Below, one piece after another: positions 56,080-64,000 of a DNA stretch of 64,000 nucleotides. Origin of the DNA: Vibrio quintilis (GTDB lineage: Bacteria > Pseudomonadota > Gammaproteobacteria > Enterobacterales > Vibrionaceae). Position 1 is the first letter of the stretch, and every line of letters starts with the position of its first letter. The translations under genes were made by a program, and so were the position numbers. The stretch covers positions 1,922,001-1,986,000 of the forward strand of contig NZ_AP024897.1 of assembly GCF_024529975.1 (NCBI RefSeq), in the 5' to 3' direction. A model generated the notes under the pieces. The model saw only the letters and a list, made by a program, of their open reading frames with translations, ran no database searches and had not been told where the DNA came from.

Positions 56080-56112
56080 TAAAAAGCCGTGCTGGTTTTA
56101 GCACGGCTTCTT
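56080..56112. terminator. Terminator between uxuA and aspC
   Basis: AAGCCGTGC (56084-56092) pairs with GCACGGCTT (56101-56109) with a T run on the minus side. It serves aspC and possibly also the uxuA end. Confidence 0.9.
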
Positions 56113-56144
56113 CACATTCATGATAAATCTGCACACTGTAACAA

Positions 56145-57335
56145 TTACAGAATTGCTGCAATCGCCTTACAGAGTGGTTGCATATTGGCTTTTGTCATCC
56201 CGGCAACACTGATGCGGCCTGAGCCGACAATATAAATACCAAAATCAGTTTTGAGCTGTTCAACCTGATCTTTATTTAAACCAGAGAAGGAGAACATGCC
56301 GTTCTGGCGGGAAATAAAGCTGAAATCCTGTTTCACGCCGTATTCTTTTAATGTCTCAACAAACAGGGTTCTCATTTCCTGAATGCGTTCACGCATTTCT
56401 GCAACTTCAGTCAGCCAGTCCTGATAAAGTTCTGGTGAATTCAGGATGGTAGTGACTATAGCAGAACCGTGTGCTGGCGGGTTTGAATAAACAGAACGGA
56501 TGATGGCTTTAATCTGGGAAAATGCCTGCGCAGAAATTTCATCAGATTCAGCAACGAGAGTGAATGCGCCAACCCGTTCGCTGTACAGACCAAAGTTTTT
56601 AGAAAATGAGCTGGCAACCAGTAACTCACGGTTATGGCGGGCAAAAATGCGTAAACCTTCCGCATCTTCCTCAACGCCTTTGGCAAATCCCTGATAGGCA
56701 AAGTCAAATAGCGGCAGCAATTGCTTTTCAGCGACTAATTTAGCCAGAGTTTCCCATTCCTCTGCTGTGGGATCTATCCCGGTTGGGTTATGACAACAAC
56801 CATGCAAGAGAACAATATCACCCGGTGCTGCATTCTTAAGATCAGCCAGCATCGCTGCAAAATCTTTTTCTTTGGTTTCAGCGTTGTAGTAGCTGTATTG
56901 AGCGATTTCCAGACCTGCCGCTTTAAAGACACCCTGATGGTTTGCCCAGGTCGGATTACTAATCCAGATTCTGACATTTCCGAGGTGGCGCTTAATAAAT
57001 TCACCGGCAAGACGAAGTGCGCCCGTACCACCGGGAGCCTGAGCCGTTTTTGCTCTTTGGGCTGAAATGATTTCAGAGTCAGCACCGAACAAAAGCTTCT
57101 GAACAGCAAGAGCATATTCTGCTGTACCATCAATGCTCAGGTAGGATTTTGTTTTTTCTGTTTCCAGCAGTTTTGCTTCAGCTTTTTTGACTGTCGTAAG
57201 AACCGGGGTTGAGCCGTTTTCATCTTTATAAATGCCAACACCGAGGTTAATTTTTTCTTTACGCGAATCTTTTTTAAATTCTTCAGTCAGGCCTAATATG
57301 GGGTCTGCCGGGGCTGCAGCAACTTTTTCAAACAT
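56145..57335 (-). CDS. aspC: Aspartate/aromatic aminotransferase (AspC)
   Basis: This PLP enzyme interconverts aspartate and oxaloacetate and can also transaminate aromatic amino acids. The ATG at 57335 gives [20 protein letters not shown] and 396 residues, the same length as E. coli AspC; the ATG three codons earlier lacks a free ribosome site. The Schiff-base Lys is in [11 protein letters not shown], and the substrate Arg lies near the C-terminal [10 protein letters not shown]. It is upstream of no partner but next to asnS, as in enterobacteria. Confidence 0.95.
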   Translation of the reverse strand: MFEKVAAAPADPILGLTEEFKKDSRKEKINLGVGIYKDENGSTPVLTTVKKAEAKLLETEKTKSYLSIDGTAEYALAVQKLLFGADSEIISAQRAKTAQAPGGTGALRLAGEFIKRHLGNVRIWISNPTWANHQGVFKAAGLEIAQYSYYNAETKEKDFAAMLADLKNAAPGDIVLLHGCCHNPTGIDPTAEEWETLAKLVAEKQLLPLFDFAYQGFAKGVEEDAEGLRIFARHNRELLVASSFSKNFGLYSERVGAFTLVAESDEISAQAFSQIKAIIRSVYSNPPAHGSAIVTTILNSPELYQDWLTEVAEMRERIQEMRTLFVETLKEYGVKQDFSFISRQNGMFSFSGLNKDQVEQLKTDFGIYIVGSGRISVAGMTKANMQPLCKAIAAIL

Positions 57336-57590
57336 AACTCTCATCCATGTCTATTTTTTCTGGAAAGGCCCTGAGAATGGGCCACGCTGTTTCAGACTTT
57401 ATTTATACCTCTATGACAATGTTGATACAACAGTGATTTTTAGAAAAATATAAATTATTTGTAGTTTCGTTTATATCTCTGACAAAAGAGCGATTTTCAG
57501 CACAAATCTTCATAGAATCTTTCCCGGATTTCATAATAAAAGAGAAAAACTGAGCAGATCCGGGCCGGGAGCAGAGTTACCCGTCGGAAT
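57336..57590. other. aspC upstream region, no gene
   Basis: This region holds the aspC promoter. Nothing else is recognisable in these 255 bases. Confidence 0.35.
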
Positions 57591-57622
57591 AAAAAAAGAC
57601 CGCCCGGATTCAGGCAGTCTTT
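57591..57622 (-). terminator. Terminator of asnS
   Basis: On the minus strand GACTGCC and GGGCGGTC form an imperfect stem around TGAATCC, followed by seven Ts. Confidence 0.8.
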
Positions 57623-57649
57623 TGCAGGTTTTGGTCTGTGCTTCTGAAC

Positions 57650-59050
57650 TCAGAAGTTTGCTGAGCGCGGCGCCCGGGGGAACGGAATCACATCTCTGAT
57701 GTTTGCCATACCCGTCACATAAGAAACCAGGCGTTCAAAGCCAAGTCCGAAGCCGGAATGAGGCACAGTGCCGTAGCGGCGTAAATCCCGGTACCAGTTC
57801 ATATGTTCCGGGTCAATGCCCATTTCAACCATGCGTTGATCAAGGATATCCAGTCGTTCTTCACGCTGAGAGCCACCAATGATCTCACCGATACCCGGTG
57901 CCAGAACGTCCATTGCAGCAACTGTTTTGCCATCATCGTTCATCCGCATGTAGAAGGCTTTAATATCTTTCGGGTAGTTTTTAACAACAACCGGTGCATT
58001 AAAGTGTTCTTCTGCAAGATAGCGTTCATGTTCAGACGACATATCAATTCCCCACTCAACCGGGAATTCAAATTCACGACCGGAATCAATCAGAATCTGA
58101 ATTGCATCGGTGTAATCAACCTGGGCAAAATCAGATGCAACGAATTTTTCAAGCCGGGAGATTGCTTCTTTATTAATACGCTGGGCAAAAAATTCCAGAT
58201 CGTCACGTCTTTCTTCTAAAACAGCTTTAAAGACATACTTCAGCATGTCTTCAGCAAGAAAAGCGACATCATCAAGGTTGGCAAATGCAACTTCCGGTTC
58301 AACCATCCAGAATTCCGCCAGGTGGCGGCTGGTATTGGAGTTCTCAGCACGGAAAGTCGGACCAAAACTGTAAACTTTGGTCATCGCACAAGCATATGCT
58401 TCAGCGTTTAACTGCCCTGAAACTGTCAGAAATGTCTCTTTACCAAAGAAATCTTCATTAAAGTCGACTTCTCCACTCTCAGTGCGGGGTAAATTAGCAA
58501 GGTCCAGTGTGGATACCCTGAACATTTCACCTGCACCTTCGCAGTCAGAAGCAGTGATAAGCGGGGAGGACATCCAAATATAGCCACGTTCATGATAAAA
58601 TCGGTGAATAGCCTGAGAAAGACAGTTTCTTACCCGGGCAACTGCACCAATCACATTGGTCCGTGGACGTAAATGTGCGACTTCACGTAAGTATTCGATA
58701 GAATGGCGTGTTTTTGCCATTGGATAAGTATCGGCATCGTCAACCCAACCCAATACGTTAACTTCTGTAGCTGCCAGCTCAAAATCCTGCCCTTTGGCCG
58801 GAGATTCAACGATGGTTCCCGTTACTTCAACAGAACAGCCTGTAGTGAGTTTCAGTACATCATCATTGTAATTATTCAGATTATTCGGGACCACGGCCTG
58901 AATCGGGTCGAAACAAGAGCCGTCATAGATGGCAAGGAACGAGATTCCGGCTTTGGAATCACGACGTGAGCGGATCCAGCCGCGGACAGTCACTTCACTG
59001 TCAACCGCGAGCTTGCCGCGTAAAACGTCAACAACAGGCGCGTAAGTCAT
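57650..59050 (-). CDS. asnS: Asparaginyl-tRNA synthetase (AsnRS)
   Basis: This is a class IIb synthetase. The ATG at 59050 ([20 protein letters not shown]), with GGAG upstream, gives 466 residues, identical in length to E. coli AsnS. An ATG six codons earlier has no ribosome site. The N-terminal OB fold ([19 protein letters not shown]) binds the anticodon. The catalytic domain shows motif 2 ([18 protein letters not shown]) and motif 3 ([15 protein letters not shown]). A terminator follows. Confidence 0.97.
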   Translation of the reverse strand: MTYAPVVDVLRGKLAVDSEVTVRGWIRSRRDSKAGISFLAIYDGSCFDPIQAVVPNNLNNYNDDVLKLTTGCSVEVTGTIVESPAKGQDFELAATEVNVLGWVDDADTYPMAKTRHSIEYLREVAHLRPRTNVIGAVARVRNCLSQAIHRFYHERGYIWMSSPLITASDCEGAGEMFRVSTLDLANLPRTESGEVDFNEDFFGKETFLTVSGQLNAEAYACAMTKVYSFGPTFRAENSNTSRHLAEFWMVEPEVAFANLDDVAFLAEDMLKYVFKAVLEERRDDLEFFAQRINKEAISRLEKFVASDFAQVDYTDAIQILIDSGREFEFPVEWGIDMSSEHERYLAEEHFNAPVVVKNYPKDIKAFYMRMNDDGKTVAAMDVLAPGIGEIIGGSQREERLDILDQRMVEMGIDPEHMNWYRDLRRYGTVPHSGFGLGFERLVSYVTGMANIRDVIPFPRAPRSANF

Positions 59051-59450
59051 GTTTGATTTATTCTCCATTCGGGTTATTTAATGTCCGTTAACTGCCGTAA
59101 CCGGATTTTCCGAAAAAACAGCAAACAGATTGTATATTCAGAATTTGTTCGTCAGGACAGTTTACCGTTGAAATCTCTGGCTTCAACCTTTTCTCTGATC
59201 TCAAGGTACAATTTTAATGTTTTTGTTCAATTTATTGATATGACACTTGTGTTTAGCGTATGTGTAACGGGGATAAAATCATGATGACAGCGAAAACAGC
59301 AAAAAGAATCCGGATATAATATCATCAATCCGGCCCGGGTCAGAATAACGGTCCGGGTTAAGATAATTTAGTGTAGAGAAGCAATGACAATTACAGAATT
59401 TCGCGTACAATGCAGCCTCTGTTTTGAATTTGCTGTTTATAGGTTTAAAA
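59051..59450. other. Divergent intergenic region asnS/queD, no gene
   Basis: These 400 bases hold two outward promoters. A 67-codon frame starting at 59081 lacks a ribosome site and is not called. No preQ1 riboswitch hallmark was recognised before queD. Confidence 0.4.
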
Positions 59451-59810
59451 ATGATTTTGTACAAAGAGTTTACATTTGAGGCGGCCCACCGACTACCCCA
59501 TGTCCCTGAAGGGCATAAATGCGGGCGGCTTCATGGACACTCTTTTCTTGTCAGAATATATGTGGAAGGTGATGTTGACCCACAAGCAGGATGGGTGATT
59601 GATTTTGCTGAAATCAAACAAGCCTTTAAACCTGTTTATGAGCAGCTTGACCATCATTATCTGAATGAAGTTGAAGGACTGGAAAACCCGACCAGTGAAG
59701 TAATTGCCCGCTGGATCTGGCAGAAGCTGAAGCCATCATTACCGCTGTTGAGCCAGGTTGAAATTAAAGAAACCTGTACTGCCGGCTGTATTTACAAAGG
59801 TGAAGCTTAA
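59451..59810 (+). CDS. queD: QueD, 6-carboxy-5,6,7,8-tetrahydropterin synthase
   Basis: QueD catalyses the second step of queuosine/preQ1 synthesis from GTP-derived dihydroneopterin triphosphate. The ATG at 59451 gives 119 residues starting [20 protein letters not shown]. Zinc-binding His and the catalytic Cys appear in [26 protein letters not shown] sequence (read as two parts), and [10 protein letters not shown] closes the fold. A TTG nine codons upstream is in frame but unlikely. It stands alone, convergent with sdaA. Confidence 0.95.
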   Translation: MILYKEFTFEAAHRLPHVPEGHKCGRLHGHSFLVRIYVEGDVDPQAGWVIDFAEIKQAFKPVYEQLDHHYLNEVEGLENPTSEVIARWIWQKLKPSLPLLSQVEIKETCTAGCIYKGEA

Positions 59811-59811
59811 A

Positions 59812-59853
59812 CGAAAAAGGAAGAAGCGTGAAAGTCACCCGGAGTTTCACGCT
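59812..59853 (-). terminator. Terminator between queD and sdaA
   Basis: AGCGTGAAA (59825-59833) pairs with TTTCACGCT (59845-59853); on the minus strand the stem runs into TTCTTCCTTTTTC, so it mainly serves sdaA. Confidence 0.8.
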
Positions 59854-59865
59854 GTGACACAGACA

Positions 59866-61230
59866 TCAGCAGATAACTTTGATTGCCAGTCCCCCCTGAG
59901 ATGTTTCCCGGTATTTTGCATTCATATCTTTTCCGGTTTCCAGCATTGTCTCTATCACTTTATCCAGAGAAACTCTTGGCGCTGATGCCCGGCGCAATGC
60001 CATACGGGTCGCATTGATTGCCTTTACTGCGGCAATCCCGTTGCGCTCGATACACGGAACCTGAACCTGTCCGGCAACCGGATCGCAGGTCAGGCCGAGA
60101 TTATGTTCCATTGCAATTTCAGCTGCCATACAGACTTGTTCCGGACTGGCGCCAAATAATTCGGCAAGACCTGCGGCAGCCATAGAACAGGCGACGCCGA
60201 TTTCTCCCTGACAGCCAACTTCGGCACCGGAAATTGAAGCATTTCTCTTATACAGTCCGCCGATGGCACAGCATGTTGACAGATAACGAATACAATCCTG
60301 CTCTGTCACTGGCTGAATAAATTTATTGTAATATGCAAATACCGCTGGAATCAGGCCACATGCGCCATTGGTTGGGGCTGTGACCACTCTTCCGCCGGCA
60401 GCATTTTCTTCATTAATCGCAAAAGCAAACATGTTGACCCAGTCAATCACCGCCATCGGATCATTCGAATGTTTTTCAGAAGTGATGAGTTGTTGGTGTA
60501 ACGCTGCCGAACGACGCGGAACTCTGAGGGGACCAGGTAAAATACCTTCCGTTTTCATGCCGCGCTCCATACAATCTTTCATGGTATGCCAGATTTTCAG
60601 CAGGTAATCCGCGACTTCCTGACGGGGACGGCAGGCCGATTCATTTTCCATCACCAGTGTGCTGATGGATAAACCTGCGTCACGACAGAATTCAACTAAT
60701 TCGGAAGCACTGGTGTAGGGAAAGGGGACATTGTGCGCCGATTCCGCGGGCTGACCCAGATGTTTTTCATCGACAACAAATCCGCCGCCAACAGAGTAAT
60801 AAGTTTCTGAAAGAAGCTTTTGTTCTCCCTGCCATGCATGAATTGTCATGCCATTTTCATGCGCAGGCAGATAGGAGGTGTGAAATGTAATGCCGGCATC
60901 ATGAGAAAACTCAACCCGATGGTTGTTATGGGTTGCGATTTGCAGACATTCATGTTGTTCGGCATCACGGATTATCCCGGGAATGTGGTCAATATCCACA
61001 TTTTCAGGCGTATAACCACTTAATCCCAGAATAATGGCAATATCAGTCTGATGGCCTTTGCCGGTTAAAGACAGCGACCCATACACATCAACGGTGATTC
61101 TGGTGACTTGTTCTAAAAGAGCTTTTTGATGAAGTGTTTCAACAAACAGATGACCTGCCTTCATTGGCCCCATGGTATGAGAGCTGGAAGGCCCGATGCC
61201 TATCTTAAAAATATCAAAAACGCTGATCAT
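59866..61230 (-). CDS. sdaA: SdaA, Fe-S L-serine dehydratase
   Basis: SdaA deaminates L-serine to pyruvate with a 4Fe-4S cluster. The 454-residue single-chain form opens MISVFDIFKIGIGPSSSHTMGP, the hallmark of the family. Cluster cysteines are likely those in STCCAIGG, EVGCQGEIGVACSM and the LTCDPVAG segment. It follows nudL after about 100 bp; the pabB-nudL-sdaA order is the one seen in enterobacteria. Confidence 0.96.
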   Translation of the reverse strand: MISVFDIFKIGIGPSSSHTMGPMKAGHLFVETLHQKALLEQVTRITVDVYGSLSLTGKGHQTDIAIILGLSGYTPENVDIDHIPGIIRDAEQHECLQIATHNNHRVEFSHDAGITFHTSYLPAHENGMTIHAWQGEQKLLSETYYSVGGGFVVDEKHLGQPAESAHNVPFPYTSASELVEFCRDAGLSISTLVMENESACRPRQEVADYLLKIWHTMKDCMERGMKTEGILPGPLRVPRRSAALHQQLITSEKHSNDPMAVIDWVNMFAFAINEENAAGGRVVTAPTNGACGLIPAVFAYYNKFIQPVTEQDCIRYLSTCCAIGGLYKRNASISGAEVGCQGEIGVACSMAAAGLAELFGASPEQVCMAAEIAMEHNLGLTCDPVAGQVQVPCIERNGIAAVKAINATRMALRRASAPRVSLDKVIETMLETGKDMNAKYRETSQGGLAIKVIC

Positions 61231-61337
61231 GCCTGTACACCTTTAAACCAAGTGGCAACGTAGTTATAAACCTTTGAAACTGGTCATATAAAATAGCGGG
61301 GGAGACTACACGACTCCACAGGTAAAGACAACTATGA

Positions 61338-62060
61338 CTAACCAGATGAAATCAGAGGGTTATTCTCCCGGAAAAATGGATAACTCATACTCTGATTAAA
61401 GTGCTTATTCGTGATTTTATCAACCGGTAACTTGCAGGGTCTTTTGTTGGCTGAGTTAAAATTCAGTTGATTGCCGGGGAACAGGTGCCGCTGTAACTGT
61501 TCAATCATTTTAGCCGTTGCACCCCAGATAAAATATTGGCGGTAATTTAATGCCACAACCCGGTGATGTTTTTCTCTTAAGGTAAAATCTGAACAGTGCA
61601 GGTGGCGGGGGTTCAGCACATAGCTGGCAGGAATTTCAAAGATTTCTTCAACTTCTTCCTGCTGGGGAACCGGCGTATATCGCGGAGAAATGAAGGCGAT
61701 CACGGGTGTGACAGCAAAACAGCTGACAGTGCGGAGTTCAGGCAAATGGCCTATCAGCTCGATATGCTGCTGTTGAATCCCGATTTCTTCTCTGGCTTCA
61801 CGGATAGCTGTTTGATAAAGAGAGTGATCCTGAGATTCATATTTCCCGCCGGGGAAACAGATTTGTCCGGGGTGATGTTTCAGGTGCATCGGTCGACGGG
61901 TGAAAATCACATGTAACCCGGACCGGCGTTCAACCAGTCCGATTAACACGGCTGCTTTACGGAAATCCTGAAAATGAAAAGGGCGTGTCTCATGATCAAC
62001 ACACCTGTCCGGGTTGTGGAGCTGAAAATATTGCAAAACTGTTGTACGGGTGATTTTCAT
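61338..62060 (-). CDS. nudL: NudL-like CoA pyrophosphatase (Nudix)
   Basis: The ATG at 62060, eight bases after the pabB stop, gives 240 residues; the longer open frame lies within pabB. The Nudix box is complete (GGKYESQDHSLYQTAIREAREEIG, given as GGK then REAREEIG). The CoA-hydrolase motif upstream reads LKHHPGQICFPGG. About 45 C-terminal residues (from roughly GNQLNFNSANKRP) extend beyond the usual 190-200 residue family length and are Asn/Lys/Pro-rich. Confidence 0.92.
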   Translation of the reverse strand: MKITRTTVLQYFQLHNPDRCVDHETRPFHFQDFRKAAVLIGLVERRSGLHVIFTRRPMHLKHHPGQICFPGGKYESQDHSLYQTAIREAREEIGIQQQHIELIGHLPELRTVSCFAVTPVIAFISPRYTPVPQQEEVEEIFEIPASYVLNPRHLHCSDFTLREKHHRVVALNYRQYFIWGATAKMIEQLQRHLFPGNQLNFNSANKRPCKLPVDKITNKHFNQSMSYPFFRENNPLISSG

Positions 62061-62067
62061 ACAGTCT

Positions 62068-63516
62068 TTATTCTGTCCCTTGCGGCCTGAGTACGGGCAA
62101 AATCCGGCTGAGTTTATCGAGCGTTTCCTGATATTCATTTTTCCACTGACTATCGGCAACAATCCCACCGCCAGCCCAGACATAGAGCTGCTGCCCGGTC
62201 GCGATTAAAGTCCGGATCGTGATACTGGTATCCATCTGTCCGTTGCGGCTGATATACCCAATACTGCCGCAATAAGCATTTCTGCGGTGTGGTTCCAGTT
62301 CTTCAATAATTTCCATCGCTCTGACTTTCGGTGCACCGGTGATAGAACCGCCCGGAAAACAGGCACGTATCAAGTCAGATGCTGAATATTTTTGATCTAG
62401 TTTAGCATGAATTGTGCTGACTAAATGATGAACATAAGGGAAGGTTTCGATATCGAATAATTTCGGTACGCAGACTGAACCGGGCAAAGCGACCCGGCCG
62501 ATATCATTGCGCAGCAGATCGACAATCATGAGATTTTCAGCCTGATCTTTTGGTGACTGACGCAGGGTTTCAGCCTGAAGGCGATCGTCGGCAGGTATCT
62601 CAGCGCGGGGAATGGTTCCCTTGATAGGTTTCGTTTCTATGTGTCTGTTTTTTAACTGCAGAAAGCGTTCCGGGGATAAGCTCAGAATGGCGCCTTCGTC
62701 TAGCCGCAGGAAAGCAGAAAACGGTGCTTCATTCGACTGATCCAGCAGGTTGAAAGCCTGCCACTCACTCCCGCGATATTCAGCCTGAAAACGTTGGGTC
62801 AGATTAATTTGATAACAGTCTCCGGCCTGAAGATATGCCTGAATTGCCTCAAATTTGTTCTGATATAACGCTCTGGTCATATTTGACTGCCAGCATGATT
62901 TCAGTTGAAAAGGTGCGTCAGGCGAAGGTTGTTGCGCCAGAATCCATGCCTCAGCTGCCTGGGTGTCTTGCCCCGTCCACCAGGCTTGTTTTTCCTGATG
63001 ATCGACAATCAGTGCCCAGGTGTAAATCCCGACAGCCATTTCAGGCAGAGGAATATCATGGTCAGCGGTTTCAGGCAGTTTTTCAATCCGGCGGCCCAGA
63101 TCATAGGCAAAATATCCTAACGCTCCGCCGGTAAAGGGCAGGTACGGTCTTTCAGACTGGATGGCTGGTGTCCATTTTTTCTGTATTTCATCAAGTAACG
63201 AGAATGGATCCTGATCGGATTGATAGCTGATGTATTTGACGGGATCTTTCTGACCGGGATTCCCGCAGCTCTTCTCACCGGTCATCTCACGAATCGTCGT
63301 GATCTGATCCCGTGTTACCAGGGTTGCGACCGGATTCGCGACTAAAATATCAAAGCGGCTGTCGCAGTGAGCATCAGAGGATGACTTTAAAAGCATGGAC
63401 CACGGAAGCCTTTCTATCCGGGAAAAAATTTCACTGGCAAGGTTCCGGGAGTAATTTGTTGAGCGGTATTCAACTTCTTTGTTCTGCGTGTAATTCATTT
63501 CTTTAATTTGTGACAA
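62068..63516 (-). CDS. pabB: PabB, aminodeoxychorismate synthase component I
   Basis: PabB converts chorismate and ammonia (from PabA) to 4-amino-4-deoxychorismate for folate. The 482-residue protein shows the chorismate-binding motifs IETKPIKGTIPRAE, AENLMIVDLLRNDIGRVA and CFPGGSITGAPKVRAMEII, then YCGSIGYISRNGQ. The Lys in PIKGT is the PabB nucleophile, replacing the Ala/Thr of anthranilate synthase. The start may be 63516 or the ATG six codons later. nudL follows after 7 bases. Confidence 0.95.
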   Translation of the reverse strand: MSQIKEMNYTQNKEVEYRSTNYSRNLASEIFSRIERLPWSMLLKSSSDAHCDSRFDILVANPVATLVTRDQITTIREMTGEKSCGNPGQKDPVKYISYQSDQDPFSLLDEIQKKWTPAIQSERPYLPFTGGALGYFAYDLGRRIEKLPETADHDIPLPEMAVGIYTWALIVDHQEKQAWWTGQDTQAAEAWILAQQPSPDAPFQLKSCWQSNMTRALYQNKFEAIQAYLQAGDCYQINLTQRFQAEYRGSEWQAFNLLDQSNEAPFSAFLRLDEGAILSLSPERFLQLKNRHIETKPIKGTIPRAEIPADDRLQAETLRQSPKDQAENLMIVDLLRNDIGRVALPGSVCVPKLFDIETFPYVHHLVSTIHAKLDQKYSASDLIRACFPGGSITGAPKVRAMEIIEELEPHRRNAYCGSIGYISRNGQMDTSITIRTLIATGQQLYVWAGGGIVADSQWKNEYQETLDKLSRILPVLRPQGTE

Positions 63517-63596
63517 AAAGTTCGATCACTGCGTAGCGTGTTCACTAAAGCAAGCGTATATTATAAAAGGATTATTAAGCTGACTGCTGTATTTCT

Positions 63597-63617
63597 TAAC
63601 CTGTTTTCAACAGGTTA
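63597..63617. terminator. Hairpin in the fumarase leader
   Basis: TAACCTGTT (63597-63605) and AACAGGTTA (63609-63617) form a perfect 9-bp stem with a TTC loop, 49 bp before the fumarase ATG. No T run follows, so it is an RNA structure or operator rather than a terminator. Confidence 0.4.
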
Positions 63618-63665
63618 GTAAGGGGGAGGTACAGCAAAAGAAGCATAACATAAATGAGGCAAGCA

Positions 63666-64000
63666 ATGACGTTAATTCGCAAAGAAGATTTAATCAGCAG
63701 TGTCGCTGATGCGCTTCAGTATATTTCTTACTATCATCCCCTTGATTTTGTTCAGGCTCTGGAAAAGGCGTACCACCGTGAGGAGAGTCAGGCCGCTAAA
63801 GATGCGATTGCGCAGATTTTGATTAATTCCCGTATGTCAGCAGAAGGCCACCGGCCGATCTGTCAGGATACCGGAATTGTGACCTGTTTCGTCTATATCG
63901 GGATGGACGTCCGGTGGGAGACTGATCAAACCGTTCAGGAAATGATAGATGAAGGCGTTCGCCGTGCTTATACCAATCCGGATAATCCTTTGCGGGCTTC
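63666..64000 (+). CDS. Class I fumarate hydratase, 5' part only
   Basis: The frame is open from the ATG at 63666 to the window edge (111 complete codons). It begins MTLIRKEDLISSVADALQYI and has INSRMSAEGHRPICQDTGI, where the Cys is the first ligand of the 4Fe-4S cluster of class I (FumA/FumB) hydratases. The enzyme interconverts fumarate and malate. GAGGCA precedes the start. The 3' portion lies outside the window. Confidence 0.93.
   Translation, partial: MTLIRKEDLISSVADALQYISYYHPLDFVQALEKAYHREESQAAKDAIAQILINSRMSAEGHRPICQDTGIVTCFVYIGMDVRWETDQTVQEMIDEGVRRAYTNPDNPLRA

Noticed and set aside
59081..59284. 67-codon ORF between asnS and queD
   Set aside because: It has no ribosome site or domain, and lies in a divergent promoter region.
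62061..62183. Longer start for the Nudix gene
   Set aside because: These codons overlap the 3' end of pabB; the ATG at 62060 directly after the pabB stop gives the normal N-terminus.

Overview
This window reads as chromosomal DNA of a marine or estuarine gamma-proteobacterium of the family Vibrionaceae, most likely a Vibrio. The evidence is the gene set: Na-dependent KtrAB potassium uptake, the PanP aspartate decarboxylase, HexR, a TfoX-family competence regulator, FabV enoyl reductase and the Na-NQR assembly factor NqrM. The order pabB-nudL-sdaA, a dispersed palindrome of the type found in Vibrio intergenic regions, and the absence of enterobacterial markers agree with this. Species cannot be fixed from the sequence alone.

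Layout from left to right. 1-4.4 kb: a truncated methyltransferase, a probable CRP-controlled small-protein or sRNA locus, ktrAB, and a PLP enzyme of the ACC deaminase/D-cysteine desulfhydrase family. 4.5-6.7 kb: a complete group II intron with its maturase, antisense to and just upstream of fabV. 6.8-15.6 kb: fabV, a YbjL-type transporter, grxA, hexR, panP, an HDOD protein and a TfoX-family gene. 15.7-25.8 kb: a small outer-membrane protein, a two-component pair whose kinase carries a degenerate receiver and a cNMP-like domain, a DUF945 protein, serC, ygiQ, a membrane protein, a DUF4250 protein and an Lrp/AsnC regulator. 26.5-29.1 kb: a polar amino-acid ABC importer. 29.2-32.7 kb: divergent metR/metE. 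32.9-39.3 kb: a tightly packed efflux operon (HlyD, TolC, two FtsX-type permeases, ATPase) ending in a 4'-phosphopantetheinyl transferase. 39.3-40.0 kb: nqrM and a NifX-like gene. 40.2-46.0 kb: an ugpBAEC-deoR-ugpQ glycerophosphodiester operon. 46.1-49.7 kb: a SufS-type cysteine desulfurase and a chemoreceptor. 50.5-56.0 kb: a hexuronate-type TRAP transporter followed by uxuA, which is broken by an IS4-family element. 56.1-64 kb: aspC, asnS, queD, sdaA, nudL, pabB and the start of a class I fumarase.

How it works together. The TRAP transporter, the KdgR-like box upstream and uxuA form an acidic-sugar uptake and catabolism unit now interrupted by the IS; the 11-bp target duplication shows exactly where. 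The ugp cluster couples import of glycerol-3-phosphate or its diesters with their hydrolysis. The efflux/PPTase operon suggests export of, or self-protection from, a carrier-protein-made metabolite. The most promising undescribed items are the 29-codon ORF with a CRP box lying between its -35 and -10 elements (783-1100), the efflux/PPTase operon, the pseudo-receiver/cNMP kinase, and the structured intergenic element at 25.9-26.07 kb. No rRNA, tRNA or CRISPR array was recognised.
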